Source: CAYSNP01 sp964432485
GTDB lineage: Bacteria > Bacillota > Clostridia > Christensenellales > DTU072
Direction of reading: 5' to 3'
Assembly: GCA_964432485.1 (NCBI GenBank)
Contig: CAYSNP010000018.1
Location: 1-33,506 of the forward strand
Length of the DNA: 33,506 nt
The notes under the pieces were generated by a model. That model saw nothing but the letters and a program-made list of their open reading frames with translations, did not search any database and was not told the origin of the DNA. A program made the position numbers and the translations under genes. Positions 1 through 8,336 of the stretch are shown here, piece after piece (the stretch's first letter is position 1; each line of letters starts with the position of its first letter).

Positions 1-424
1 CAAGTTAAGGAAAAATGTAATATCATTTTTGCTTTAGCAAAAATATCATTGACCGATAGGTCAATATCATTGGCGTAGCCAATATCATTATAAACCTGCG
101 TTCTTTACTTGTACCGTTGGTTGTTAAAAGTGATATTGCTTGAGCAATGATATTCACTTCGTGAATGATATTTGCCTTTTCAAGGCAAGTTAAGGAAAAA
201 TGTAATATCATTTTTGCTTTAGCAAAAATAGCATTGACCGATAGGTCAATATCATTGGCGTAGCCAATATCATTATAAACCTGCGTTCTTTACTTGTACC
301 GTTGGTTGTTAAAAGTGATATTGCTTGAGCAATGATATTCACTTCGTGAATGATATTTGCCTTTTCAAGGCAAGTTAAGGAAAAATGTAATATCATTTTT
401 GCTTTAGCAAAAATAGCATTGACC
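1..424. repeat. 185-bp tandem repeat built of micro-hairpins
   Basis: Two full copies (1-185 and 186-370) and a truncated third (371-424) are almost identical; the visible difference is T versus G in the segment aaaaatATCatt / aaaaatAGCatt. Each copy holds six short perfect hairpins with different stems: TTTTGC/GCAAAA, ATTGACC/GGTCAAT, ATTGGC/GCCAAT, ATTGCT/AGCAAT, ATTCAC/GTGAAT and TTGCCTT/AAGGCAA. They are joined by a constant AATATCATT linker in the first half and by its reverse complement in the second half, around a spacer of about 40 nt (roughly 92-133 in copy 1). The array may continue beyond the left edge. Short open frames across it repeat with the DNA and show no sign of coding. The function is unknown. 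Confidence 0.9.
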
Positions 425-477
425 TGTCTATTTGACAGGGAAGGCAGATAAGTGATATACTCCCCTTGAAGTGGACA
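425..477. mobile_element. Possible insertion-sequence end scar
   Basis: The third 185-bp repeat stops at GACC and is followed by TGTCTATTTGACAGGGAA (425-442). The reverse complement of 460-477, TGTCCACTTCAAGGGGAG, is an imperfect match to it, so a TGTC...GACA element of only 53 bp is bounded by inverted ends. The ends resemble IS3-type termini as I remember them, but no transposase is present. It could be a deletion scar, a tiny non-autonomous element or chance. In 478-548 that follows I see an AGGAGG with no start codon after it and nothing else recognisable. Confidence 0.3.
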
Positions 478-549
478 GAAAAAGAATGATATACTATAAA
501 AGGAGGATATAATTTTAGGTCATATTTTAGAGTTATAATTTTTGCAGTG

Positions 550-587
550 AAAAAAAAGCCGCCCTGCTTTAGGACGGCTCTTTTTTT
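550..587 (-). terminator. Bidirectional rho-independent terminator
   Basis: AGCCGCCCT (557-565) pairs with AGGACGGCT (571-579) around a 5-nt loop, with one C/A mismatch. An A run lies on the left (550-557) and a T run on the right (581-587), so it can work in either direction. It sits just past the stop codon of the cysteine-rich gene on the minus strand. Confidence 0.85.
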
Positions 588-597
588 ATAAGTACAA

Positions 598-819
598 TCA
601 GCAACCGCAGCCGCAGCAACAAAGCAAGAGTATAATAGGCAGTAAACAGCCGCAATTACCACATCCGCAGCCGGAGTCGCATCCGCATCCGCCTCCGCCG
701 CCTCCGCATCCGCAACAGCAAAGAAGGATGAGGATCCATAAGATGCAAGAGCAATTGCTTCCGCACCCCTTATTGTCACAGCATCCGTCTCTGCAAGGAT
801 TACAACAAAATCCGTTCAT
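598..819 (-). CDS. Cysteine/glycine-rich small protein
   Basis: The protein has 73 residues, 23 of them Cys and many Gly. Cys clusters (CC, CCC, CGCGC) are separated by two short hydrophobic blocks (ILWILILL and LLPIILLL). The ATG at 819 is preceded on the minus strand by GGAGG (829-833) with a 9-nt gap, and a strong terminator follows the stop, which supports a real gene despite low complexity. Similar high-cysteine proteins in Clostridia carry the database name 'chorion class high-cysteine HCB protein'; this is a resemblance in composition only. Metal binding, disulfide-rich coat material or a membrane-associated peptide are possible roles. Function is not known. Confidence 0.65.
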   Translation of the reverse strand: MNGFCCNPCRDGCCDNKGCGSNCSCILWILILLCCCGCGGGGGGCGCDSGCGCGNCGCLLPIILLLCCCGCGC

Positions 820-929
820 ACTAAAAAACCTCCAAAAATATTATAAGTTTTAACTTATATTACACTTTATGTAAGAGCTAAAAAAAATGTTACAATAGTC
901 CGTATTGCCTTTGCTTTAACTTGTTTTAC

Positions 930-958
930 TTGCATTGAAAAAATAAAGATTGTATAAT
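930..958 (+). promoter_or_regulatory. Predicted promoter of the hydratase-ior operon
   Basis: TTGCAT (930-935), a 17-bp spacer and TATAAT (953-958) form a good sigma-A type promoter. The untranslated leader to the ATG at 1090 would be about 125 nt. I recognise no riboswitch or terminator in it, and nothing else in the 820-1089 gap. Confidence 0.5.
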
Positions 959-1089
959 TACATTTAACAAGCATTATCAAGTATAAGAGCAAATCAAATC
1001 TATATATTCCTTTACTTGTTTATGCGGCTTTTGTCTTTACCAAGCAAGAAGGCAAAGGGTAATGAAAAACAAATAAAAAGGAGTTACTA

Positions 1090-3327
1090 ATGTTAAAGTT
1101 AATAGATAATCCTGTATATTTTTATAAGGGGCAGCTATATAAGGATGTATCCGCCTTTAATTTTTCTGCTACTCAAATAGAGGATGCCCATAAAGGCACA
1201 ATAGCATATAATATCCTAAGTGCGCACAATAAAGGCGATATAGGAAAAAGCGGCGAATTGCGCTTAAAGTTCGATATGCTGGCATCTCACGATATTACTT
1301 ATGTAGGCATTATTCAAACTGCAAAAGCAAGCGGTCTTACGAAGTTTCCTGTGCCTTATGTGCTTACCAATTGTCATAACAGCCTTTGTGCCATTGGCGG
1401 CACTATCAACAGCGATGACCATACCTTTGGCAGAAGTGCCGCTATTAAGTATGGCGGAATATTTGTGCCTGCGCATCTTGCTGTGATACATTCTTATATG
1501 CGTGAGATAGGAGCAGGTTGCGGCAAAATGATATTGGGCAGCGATTCGCATACTCGTTACGGCGCGCTAGGCACAATGGCAATAGGCGAAGGCGGCGGCG
1601 AAATTGTAAAACAACTGCTGGGAAAAACCTATGATATCAAATATCCTGAAATTATTGCTTGCAAACTTACAGGCAAACCGCAAAAGGGAGTAGGGCCTCA
1701 AGATGTGGCGCTTACTATTATTAAAGCTGTTTTCAAAAACGGATTTGTTAAAAATAAAGTTATAGAGTTTATTGGGGACGGTATAGCTTCTCTTTCTGTG
1801 GATTTTCGCAACGGTATAGATGTAATGACAACGGAAACAACTTGCTTATCCTCAATTTGGGTTACTGATAATGCAGTTAAGGAATACTTAACTCTGCATA
1901 ACAGACCAACTGATTACAAATCACTTGCTCCAGACGAGCTGGCAAAATATGATGGGGCAATCGAAGTAGACTTATCAAAAATACAGCCATCTATAGCCTT
2001 GCCTTTTCATCCTAGCAATGTATATACCATTGCAGAGTTCAAAGCAAATGCAAAAGATATTTTATATACATGCCAAGAAGAAGGCAAAAGGCTTTTCCCC
2101 AATCCCGATATTAGGACAAATCTTATAGATAAAGTCAAAGACGGAAAAGTGTATATAGACCAAGCTATTGTAGCCGGTTGTGCAGGCGGCATTTACGAAA
2201 ACATTGTAGAAGTTGCTAGTATTTTAGACGGCAATCAAGTTGCAAGCGGGTTAAACTTTAGCGTATATCCCGGCAGTCAAAGTATTTATCTTGAACTTGT
2301 TAAAAATGGGTCAATAGGCAAGCTAATGCAATCGGGAGTAACGCTAAAGACCGCATTTTGCGGACCTTGTTTTGGTGCAGGTGATATACCTGCCAACAAC
2401 GGACTATCCGTAAGGCATACTACTCGCAATTTTGAAGCAAGGGAAGGCGCAAAACCTGCCGATGCTCAAATAGCTTATGTAGCGCTTATGGATGCCCGTA
2501 GTGTAGCGGCTACCGCTATTAGGGGCGAATTGACTGCAGCAACTGAAATAGAATACAGCAGTACACCTAAACCCTATCATTTTGATGACAGCGTATATAA
2601 AGGCAGGGTATATAACGGATTTGGGAGAGCAATACCTTCGCAAGAGTTAATTTTTGGTCCTAATATTAAGGATTGGCCGGAGTTGCCCGCTTTGTCTGAT
2701 AATTTAGTAATGGTAGTTGCCGCCGCTTTATTTGATGATGTCACCACAACCGACGAACTTATTCCGTCCGGCGAAACAAGCAGCTACCGCTCTAATCCGT
2801 TAAGACTTGCGGAGTTTACGCTAAGCAGAAAAGACCCTGATTATGTGCCAATTGCAAAGCAAGCACAACAAAAAGAGCTAAAAAGGCAAGCTGGCGAAGC
2901 TAATTCCGATATAGAAAATGCCATTGTTCAAGTAGGCGGATTGCAAGGGGATTATAATATTGGCAGTGTAATTTATGCAATAAAGCCGGGCGACGGTTCT
3001 GCCCGAGAACAGGCCGCAAGCAGCCAAAGGGTGCTGGGTGGTCAAGCTAATATAGCGCGGGAATATGCCACTAAAAGGTATTACAGCAATTTAATCAATT
3101 GGGGTATGCTGCCTTTTATTTATAATGGCACATTGCAGTTGCAAAAAGGCGATATAGTTATTGTAAAAGGCGCTATTAAGGCTTTAGATACTTTACAAAC
3201 TGCCGCTTTTGTGGTAAGACAAGGAGTAGTAAACGAAATTAGCTTACAGTTAGAGCCGCTTACGGAAGCGGAAAAAGAAATATTAAGGCAAGGATGCCTA
3301 ATCAATTACTATAAAAATCAAAATTAG
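1090..3327 (+). CDS. Aconitase-family hydratase (YbhJ-like)
   Basis: A 745-residue protein of the aconitase superfamily, which dehydrates and rehydrates hydroxy-acids using a [4Fe-4S] cluster. Visible motifs are SDSHT (S151-T155), the first cluster cysteine in AGCAGG (C364), the CGPC pair (C424, C427), and a C-terminal swivel domain with GDGSARE (around S637-E640) and LINWGMLPF. The length is nearer to E. coli YbhJ (about 750) than to AcnA or AcnB (about 890) or LeuC (about 470), so the substrate is uncertain and may not be citrate. The swivel motif reads S-A-R, where classical aconitases have S-S-R. The start is supported by AAGGAG upstream. The gene heads a tight operon; the next start follows 10 nt after its stop. 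Confidence 0.8.
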   Translation: MLKLIDNPVYFYKGQLYKDVSAFNFSATQIEDAHKGTIAYNILSAHNKGDIGKSGELRLKFDMLASHDITYVGIIQTAKASGLTKFPVPYVLTNCHNSLCAIGGTINSDDHTFGRSAAIKYGGIFVPAHLAVIHSYMREIGAGCGKMILGSDSHTRYGALGTMAIGEGGGEIVKQLLGKTYDIKYPEIIACKLTGKPQKGVGPQDVALTIIKAVFKNGFVKNKVIEFIGDGIASLSVDFRNGIDVMTTETTCLSSIWVTDNAVKEYLTLHNRPTDYKSLAPDELAKYDGAIEVDLSKIQPSIALPFHPSNVYTIAEFKANAKDILYTCQEEGKRLFPNPDIRTNLIDKVKDGKVYIDQAIVAGCAGGIYENIVEVASILDGNQVASGLNFSVYPGSQSIYLELVKNGSIGKLMQSGVTLKTAFCGPCFGAGDIPANNGLSVRHTTRNFEAREGAKPADAQIAYVALMDARSVAATAIRGELTAATEIEYSSTPKPYHFDDSVYKGRVYNGFGRAIPSQELIFGPNIKDWPELPALSDNLVMVVAAALFDDVTTTDELIPSGETSSYRSNPLRLAEFTLSRKDPDYVPIAKQAQQKELKRQAGEANSDIENAIVQVGGLQGDYNIGSVIYAIKPGDGSAREQAASSQRVLGGQANIAREYATKRYYSNLINWGMLPFIYNGTLQLQKGDIVIVKGAIKALDTLQTAAFVVRQGVVNEISLQLEPLTEAEKEILRQGCLINYYKNQN

Positions 3328-3337
3328 GAGAAGAAAA

Positions 3338-4639
3338 TTGATTTACGATATTAAGCATGAAACTATGGACAGAAAAGAAATGCAAGCCTTACAGCTGGCG
3401 CGGCTAAAAAAGATAGTAGTTTATGCTTATAACAATGTTAAGTTTTATAAGAAATTGTTTGATAATGCGCACTTTGACCCTTATAGCCTTAGCTCATTAG
3501 AGGATATTAAAAGGATTCCTTTTACAGCAAAAGCAGACCTTAGGGACAATTATCCTTACGGACTTTGCGCTGTGCCCCTAGACGATTTAGTAAGGGTGCA
3601 TGCCAGCAGCGGCACAAGCGGCAATCCTACGGTAGTTACATATACCCGCAACGATTTGAATATGTGGTCGGATTGCTGTGCTAGGTTTTTGGCGGCGGCA
3701 GGCGCAACTAGCAAAGATATTGTGCAAATATCCTTTGGATACGGGCTGTTTACAGGTGCGCTGGGGTTACATCAAGGGTGCGAAAAGCTGGGGATGCTGG
3801 TTATCCCCTCCAGCAGCGGCAATACTGAGCGGCAACTTAAACTACTAAAAGACTTGCAAGTTACTGCCCTAGTTGCTACCCCAAGTTATGCGTTGTATTT
3901 AGGCGAAATGATGACCAAATTAGGGTATAAAAGAGAAGATTTTAAGTTGCGGCTAGGGTTTTTTGGCTCAGAAGCATCCAGTAAAGCTATGTTTGCGGAG
4001 CTGGAGGAAAAGCTAAATGTATTCCCTACTGACAATTATGGATTAAGCGAAATTATTGGGCCGGGCGTAAGCGGCGAATGTATATATCGTTGCGGTATGC
4101 ATATTAGCGAAGACCATTTTTATCCCGAATTAATCAATCCCGACACCCTGGAGCCTTGCGCAGAAGGGGAGCTTGGCGAGCTGGTGCTTACCACTCTTAC
4201 CAAAGAGGGGATGCCGATTATCAGATACCGCACAAAGGATTTGACAACGCTGGATTATTCTCCTTGCGCTTGCGGGCGAACTAATGTGCGTATGAGCAAG
4301 TTAAGAGGGCGTACCGACGATATGTTGATTATTAGGGGTGTTAATGTTTTCCCCTCTCAAATTGAAGGCGTGCTGTTGGAAATCCCTGAAGTAGGCGGAC
4401 AATATGAAATTTATGTAACAAGGGAAAATCACCTTGATAAGCTGGAAGTTAGGGTAGAAGTAGATAGTAGCGAGCTGCTAACAGATTACAAGAATCTTAA
4501 AAAGTTGGAAGCGGAAATTAAGCATAAGTTAAAGACTGTGTTACAAGTAGATGCCGCAGTTAAGTTGGTAGAGCCCCTTACGCTTAAAAGGTTTGAGGGA
4601 AAAAGCAAAAGAGTCCACGATTTACGGAATATTATTTAA
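3338..4639 (+). CDS. Phenylacetate-CoA ligase (first copy)
   Basis: A 433-residue acyl-adenylate-forming enzyme of the PaaK family, which makes arylacetyl-CoA from an arylacetate, ATP and CoA. Visible motifs are the nucleotide loop SSGTSGNPT (from S90), YGLSEIIGPG, RYRTKDLT, the zinc-like CACGRT segment, and a C-terminal domain with GRTDDMLIIRGVNVFPSQ and LKRFEGKSKR. The usual Lys of the nucleotide loop (SSGTTGKPT) is Asn here; the second copy keeps Lys. It starts at a TTG with AGGAG 7 nt upstream. It lies between the hydratase and iorA, and a paralogue follows iorB, so it probably works on the arylacetyl-CoA made or consumed by the oxidoreductase. Confidence 0.9.
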   Translation: MIYDIKHETMDRKEMQALQLARLKKIVVYAYNNVKFYKKLFDNAHFDPYSLSSLEDIKRIPFTAKADLRDNYPYGLCAVPLDDLVRVHASSGTSGNPTVVTYTRNDLNMWSDCCARFLAAAGATSKDIVQISFGYGLFTGALGLHQGCEKLGMLVIPSSSGNTERQLKLLKDLQVTALVATPSYALYLGEMMTKLGYKREDFKLRLGFFGSEASSKAMFAELEEKLNVFPTDNYGLSEIIGPGVSGECIYRCGMHISEDHFYPELINPDTLEPCAEGELGELVLTTLTKEGMPIIRYRTKDLTTLDYSPCACGRTNVRMSKLRGRTDDMLIIRGVNVFPSQIEGVLLEIPEVGGQYEIYVTRENHLDKLEVRVEVDSSELLTDYKNLKKLEAEIKHKLKTVLQVDAAVKLVEPLTLKRFEGKSKRVHDLRNII

Positions 4640-4653
4640 CAAAGGAAAGGATA

Positions 4654-6390
4654 ATGGCAGAAAGAAAATTAATGCTGAGTAATTTTACTCTTGCTAGAGG
4701 CGCTTATGAAGCAGGCGTCAAGGTAGCAAGTGCTTATCCGGGCACCCCAAGCACAGAAATTACAGAAAGCATAGCGCAATATAAGGAAATATATGCCGAA
4801 TGGTCGCCTAATGAAAAAGTTGCGTTGGAAGTTGCAATAGGGGCCAGCATTGCAGGGGTAAGAGCGTTATGTTCTATGAAGCATGTGGGGCTTAATGTAG
4901 CTGCTGACCCGCTCTTTACTGCAAGTTATACAGGGGTAAACGGCGGCTTAGTGATAGCGGTGGCAGATGACCCCGGCATGCATTCTTCGCAAAATGAGCA
5001 AGACAGCAGATGTTATGGGCTTGCCGCTCATGTGCCGGTATTAGAACCGTCCAATGCGCAGGAATGCAAAGATTACACCAAGCTGGCTTTTGAGCTAAGC
5101 GAAAAGTATGATACGCCAATAATGGTAAGGCTGACTACAAGAGTTGCGCATTCTCAAAGTATGGTAGAGTTGCAAGAACGGCAGGAAGTTGCCGACAAGC
5201 CATATATTAAAGATATTGCCAAGTATGTAATGATGCCCGCTCAAGCAAAAGGACGGCATTTAGCAGTAGAAAAGCGTATGCTTGCGCTGTCTGCCGACTG
5301 CAATAGCCTAGAGATAAACAAAATAGAGTATGGCGATAAAAAGCTGGGCGTTATTTGCTCCGGTGCGGTATACAATTATGTAAAAGAGGTGTTGCCTTCG
5401 GCAAGTATCTTTAAGTTGGGTATGGTGCATCCTTTGCCTATTGAAAGTATAAAGCATTTTGCCGCACAAGTAGCAGAGTTGCTTATTATAGAAGAGTTAG
5501 AGCCATTTATAGAAAATCAATTAAAAGCAGAAGGTATAGTTTGTCATGGTAAAGAGATTTTTGGTAAGCAAGGCGAATTGACCGTAGCTTCTATAAAAGA
5601 AAGATTGTTTGGCATACAAAGAGCCAAGGCGGATAGCACCTTGCCTGTGCGCCCTCCGGTAATGTGCCCCGGCTGTTCGCATAGAGGGGTGTTTTATGTG
5701 CTTAAAAAGCTAAGGCTTACCGTAACGGGCGATATAGGCTGTTATAGTTTGGGCGCTCTTGCGCCGCTTAGCGCGTTGGACACTTGCATTTGTATGGGCG
5801 CAAGCATAGGTATGGCGCACGGTTTTGATAAGGCAAAGCAAGGAGCAAGCAAAAAAACAGTAGCGGTAATTGGCGACAGCACTTTTATACACAGCGGCAT
5901 TACGGGGCTGATTAACGCAGTTTATAACAAAGGCGCGTCCACTATATTGATTATGGATAATTCCATAACCGGTATGACAGGGCATCAACAGCACCCCGGC
6001 ACAGGCGCAACGCTAAAAGGCGAGCCCGCTCATAAGCTGGATTTGGTGCAGCTTTGCAAGGCTATTGGCGCGCCCAATGTTCGCACGGTAAACGCTTACG
6101 ATATTGTGGAAGTAGAGCGGATAATAAGAGAAGAAGTTGCAAAGGAAGAAGTTTCTGTAATAATAATACAAAAACCTTGTGTGCTTACTTGGAAAGAAAG
6201 GCTAACGCCTTACACCATAGACCAAGAAAAGTGTAGGAATTGTAAGGCTTGCTTGCGCATTGGCTGTCCGGCAATAGAAAATCATAAAACAACTGTTAAA
6301 ATTAATGCCGCTCTTTGTACAGGGTGCGGAGTGTGTGTGCAGCTTTGCAAGTTCGATGCAATAGTGCCGGAGGGTAGCAATGAAAGTTAA
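4654..6390 (+). CDS. Indolepyruvate:ferredoxin oxidoreductase, alpha subunit
   Basis: The 578-residue catalytic subunit of the enzyme that converts indole-, phenyl- or 4-hydroxyphenyl-pyruvate plus CoA to arylacetyl-CoA, CO2 and reduced ferredoxin, or the reverse. The N-terminal pyrimidine-binding domain has the AYPGTPSTEI segment. A thiamine-diphosphate domain follows, with CPGCSHRG, GDIGCY and GDSTFIHSG...DNSITGMTGHQ. The C-terminus (from about C527) holds two [4Fe-4S] motifs of the CxxCxxC...CP and CxxCxxCxxxC types. It begins 14 nt after paaK and overlaps iorB by 11 nt, which fits a translated pair forming one complex in the cytosol. Confidence 0.95.
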   Translation: MAERKLMLSNFTLARGAYEAGVKVASAYPGTPSTEITESIAQYKEIYAEWSPNEKVALEVAIGASIAGVRALCSMKHVGLNVAADPLFTASYTGVNGGLVIAVADDPGMHSSQNEQDSRCYGLAAHVPVLEPSNAQECKDYTKLAFELSEKYDTPIMVRLTTRVAHSQSMVELQERQEVADKPYIKDIAKYVMMPAQAKGRHLAVEKRMLALSADCNSLEINKIEYGDKKLGVICSGAVYNYVKEVLPSASIFKLGMVHPLPIESIKHFAAQVAELLIIEELEPFIENQLKAEGIVCHGKEIFGKQGELTVASIKERLFGIQRAKADSTLPVRPPVMCPGCSHRGVFYVLKKLRLTVTGDIGCYSLGALAPLSALDTCICMGASIGMAHGFDKAKQGASKKTVAVIGDSTFIHSGITGLINAVYNKGASTILIMDNSITGMTGHQQHPGTGATLKGEPAHKLDLVQLCKAIGAPNVRTVNAYDIVEVERIIREEVAKEEVSVIIIQKPCVLTWKERLTPYTIDQEKCRNCKACLRIGCPAIENHKTTVKINAALCTGCGVCVQLCKFDAIVPEGSNES

Positions 6391-6952
6391 TATATTAATA
6401 GTAGGCGTAGGCGGACAAGGTACATTGCTTGCCAGCCGCATTTTAGGCAAAGCGGCTGATCTATTGGATAAAGATTGCAAGTTAAGCGAAGTGCACGGTA
6501 TGAGTCAGCGTGGGGGCAGCGTAGTTACCCATGTAAGGATTGCCGATAGCGTAGCCAGTCCGATTATTGCCGAGGGGGAAGCGGATATTGTGCTTGCTTT
6601 TGAACTGTTAGAAGGTGCGCGCTGGCGGCATTTTGTCAAGTCGGACGGCCTTATTCTTGTCAATACTCAACGCATTTGGCCTATGCCTGTAATAGGGGGG
6701 ACAGTCGATTATCCCGACAACCTTATAGCGGATATGCAAAACGAAGGCAAAAATGTGCTTGCATTGGACGCTTACGGTCTAGCTGTAAGCGCAGGTTCTG
6801 ACAAGGCTATTAATACGGTTATGATAGGTGCAATGGCAAAGAGTTTAGGTTGGGACAAACAGGTATTGGCAAAGGCAATAGCACAAAGCGTTAAGCCCGC
6901 TTTTGTCGAAATTAATGAATTAGCATTTGAGTTAGGTTTTAATGCTTGCTAG
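6380..6952 (+). CDS. Indolepyruvate:ferredoxin oxidoreductase, beta subunit
   Basis: The 190-residue gamma-type domain partner of IorA. The N-terminal glycine-rich segment GVGGQGTLLASRIL and the HGMSQRGGSVVTHVR motif are characteristic of the family. The ATG lies inside the end of iorA (11-nt overlap), with GGAGGGTAGC just before it as ribosome site, so the two subunits are probably translationally coupled. The length is normal for IorB. Confidence 0.95.
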   Translation: MKVNILIVGVGGQGTLLASRILGKAADLLDKDCKLSEVHGMSQRGGSVVTHVRIADSVASPIIAEGEADIVLAFELLEGARWRHFVKSDGLILVNTQRIWPMPVIGGTVDYPDNLIADMQNEGKNVLALDAYGLAVSAGSDKAINTVMIGAMAKSLGWDKQVLAKAIAQSVKPAFVEINELAFELGFNAC

Positions 6953-6978
6953 CAAGCAATTAATAAAAAAGGAGCAAG

Positions 6979-7002
6979 CTGCATAAAATTAAGATTATGC
7001 AG
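6979..7002 (+). other. 8-bp inverted repeat before second paaK
   Basis: CTGCATAA (6979-6986) and TTATGCAG (6995-7002) are perfect inverted arms with an 8-nt loop, in the 64-nt gap between iorB and the second ligase gene. A GGAG at 6971-6974 lies just before it, while the ATG at 7017 has only a weak AAGAAAAAG before it. If the hairpin folds, it shortens the distance from GGAG to the start from 42 to about 18 nt. There is no T run, so it is not a terminator. Confidence 0.5.
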
Positions 7003-7016
7003 TAAGAAAAAGTGCA

Positions 7017-8321
7017 ATGAGATATTATAACGAGAAAATGGAATGTATGCCGCTACCGGAAAAAAAAGAGCTGCAAAGCCAAAGATTGCTAGAAGTTGTA
7101 AGAAAGGTCTATGACAATGTGGCAAGTTATAGGGTAAAAATGGAAGAAGCAGACTTGCGGCCTGAGGATATCAAAAGTATAGACGATATACATAAGCTCC
7201 CTTTTACTACTAAGCAGGATTTACGCTCCAATTATCCTTTTGGTATGTTTGCCACCAATAAAAAGAATATAATCCGCTTGCACGCTTCCAGCGGCACTAC
7301 CGGCAAACTAACTGTAGTTGGATATACAAAAGCAGATATTGATATGTGGAGCGAAATTTGTGCGCGCGCACTGGTGTCTTGCGGAGCAACAGAGCGGAGC
7401 ATAATTCATATTGCTTACGGTTATGGGCTATTTACCGGCGGACTTGGCATGCATTACGGAGGAGAGTTGTTAGGTGCTACGGTTGTACCTGTTTCAAGCG
7501 GAAATACTGCAAGGCAGCTGCAGTTGCTGTATGATTTTGAAGCGGATATTCTGTGCTGTACACCGTCATATGCCACTTATCTAGCTGAAGAAATTGCAAA
7601 ATCTAATTATAAGCTGCAAGATTTTAATATAAAGAGTGGTATTTTAGGGGCAGAGCCTTGGAGCAGAGAAATGCGGATAGGTATAGAAAAGAAATTGAAT
7701 ATCAATGCATATGATATTTATGGACTGTCCGAAATTGCAGGGCCCGGAGTAGCGGTAGAATGCTCCGAAAAGAGCGGTTCTCATATTCAGGACGATTACT
7801 TTTATCCCGAAATTGTAGATGAGCATACCTTGCAGCCCTTGCCATACGGTAAGGTAGGCGAGCTGGTATTTACCACCCTTACTAAGGAAGGTATCCCTCT
7901 TATAAGGTATCGCACCAGGGATATTACCGCGCTTAATGCCAACCCTTGTCCTTGCGGCAGGACCAGTGTAAGGATAGACAGGATTGTAGGCAGAAGCGAT
8001 GATATGTTGATTATTCGTGGGGTCAATGTATTCCCCTCACAAATTGAAAGCGTGCTTGTAAAGCAAGGCAATCAAGTTGAGCCGCACTACCATATCACTA
8101 TTGATAGGATTAATAATCAAGATACAATGTTTATAGAAGTTGAGCTTAGCAGAGATATAGCTTTTGACGAAATCAAGACCATAGAGCGGCTGACCGAAAA
8201 GCTGACCGGCGAAATAAACAGTGCAATTGGCATTAATGCTAAGGTAAAATTGGTAAGCAGCGGCAGCTTAAAAAGAAGCGAAGGAAAAGCCCAAAGGGTA
8301 ACCGATAAAAGGATAATTTAA
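7017..8321 (+). CDS. Phenylacetate-CoA ligase (second copy)
   Basis: A 434-residue PaaK-family adenylate-forming ligase, paralogous along its whole length to the gene at 3338. The nucleotide loop is canonical (SSGTTGKLT), followed by YGLSEIAGPG, RYRTRDIT, CPCGRT, GRSDDMLIIRGVNVFPSQ and a C-terminal LKRSEGKAQRV. The N-terminus aligns with that of the first copy, which supports the ATG at 7017 although its ribosome site is weak. Having two ligases flanking one iorAB pair suggests they differ in substrate (for example phenylacetate and indoleacetate) or act in opposite directions; this is inference. Confidence 0.9.
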   Translation: MRYYNEKMECMPLPEKKELQSQRLLEVVRKVYDNVASYRVKMEEADLRPEDIKSIDDIHKLPFTTKQDLRSNYPFGMFATNKKNIIRLHASSGTTGKLTVVGYTKADIDMWSEICARALVSCGATERSIIHIAYGYGLFTGGLGMHYGGELLGATVVPVSSGNTARQLQLLYDFEADILCCTPSYATYLAEEIAKSNYKLQDFNIKSGILGAEPWSREMRIGIEKKLNINAYDIYGLSEIAGPGVAVECSEKSGSHIQDDYFYPEIVDEHTLQPLPYGKVGELVFTTLTKEGIPLIRYRTRDITALNANPCPCGRTSVRIDRIVGRSDDMLIIRGVNVFPSQIESVLVKQGNQVEPHYHITIDRINNQDTMFIEVELSRDIAFDEIKTIERLTEKLTGEINSAIGINAKVKLVSSGSLKRSEGKAQRVTDKRII

Positions 8322-8336
8322 TGAAAGGAGAATGCT

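Noticed and set aside
23..396. Two 62-residue minus-strand frames with nearly identical translations
   Set aside because: They follow the 185-bp repeat period exactly and translate hairpin DNA; there is no ribosome site or family similarity.
1..424. Possible CRISPR array
   Set aside because: The unit is 185 bp with no unique spacers between copies and no cas genes nearby.
393..779. Ala-rich 128-residue frame on the minus strand
   Set aside because: It is the other frame of the cysteine-rich gene; Ala-rich translation is expected from GC-rich Cys/Gly codons, and it crosses the terminator.
965..1089. Riboswitch in the leader of the hydratase operon
   Set aside because: I found no conserved core, terminator or strong paired elements.
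1264..1551. Antisense frames inside the hydratase, ligase and smc genes
   Set aside because: They are typical shadow frames of strongly supported genes, without ribosome sites of their own.
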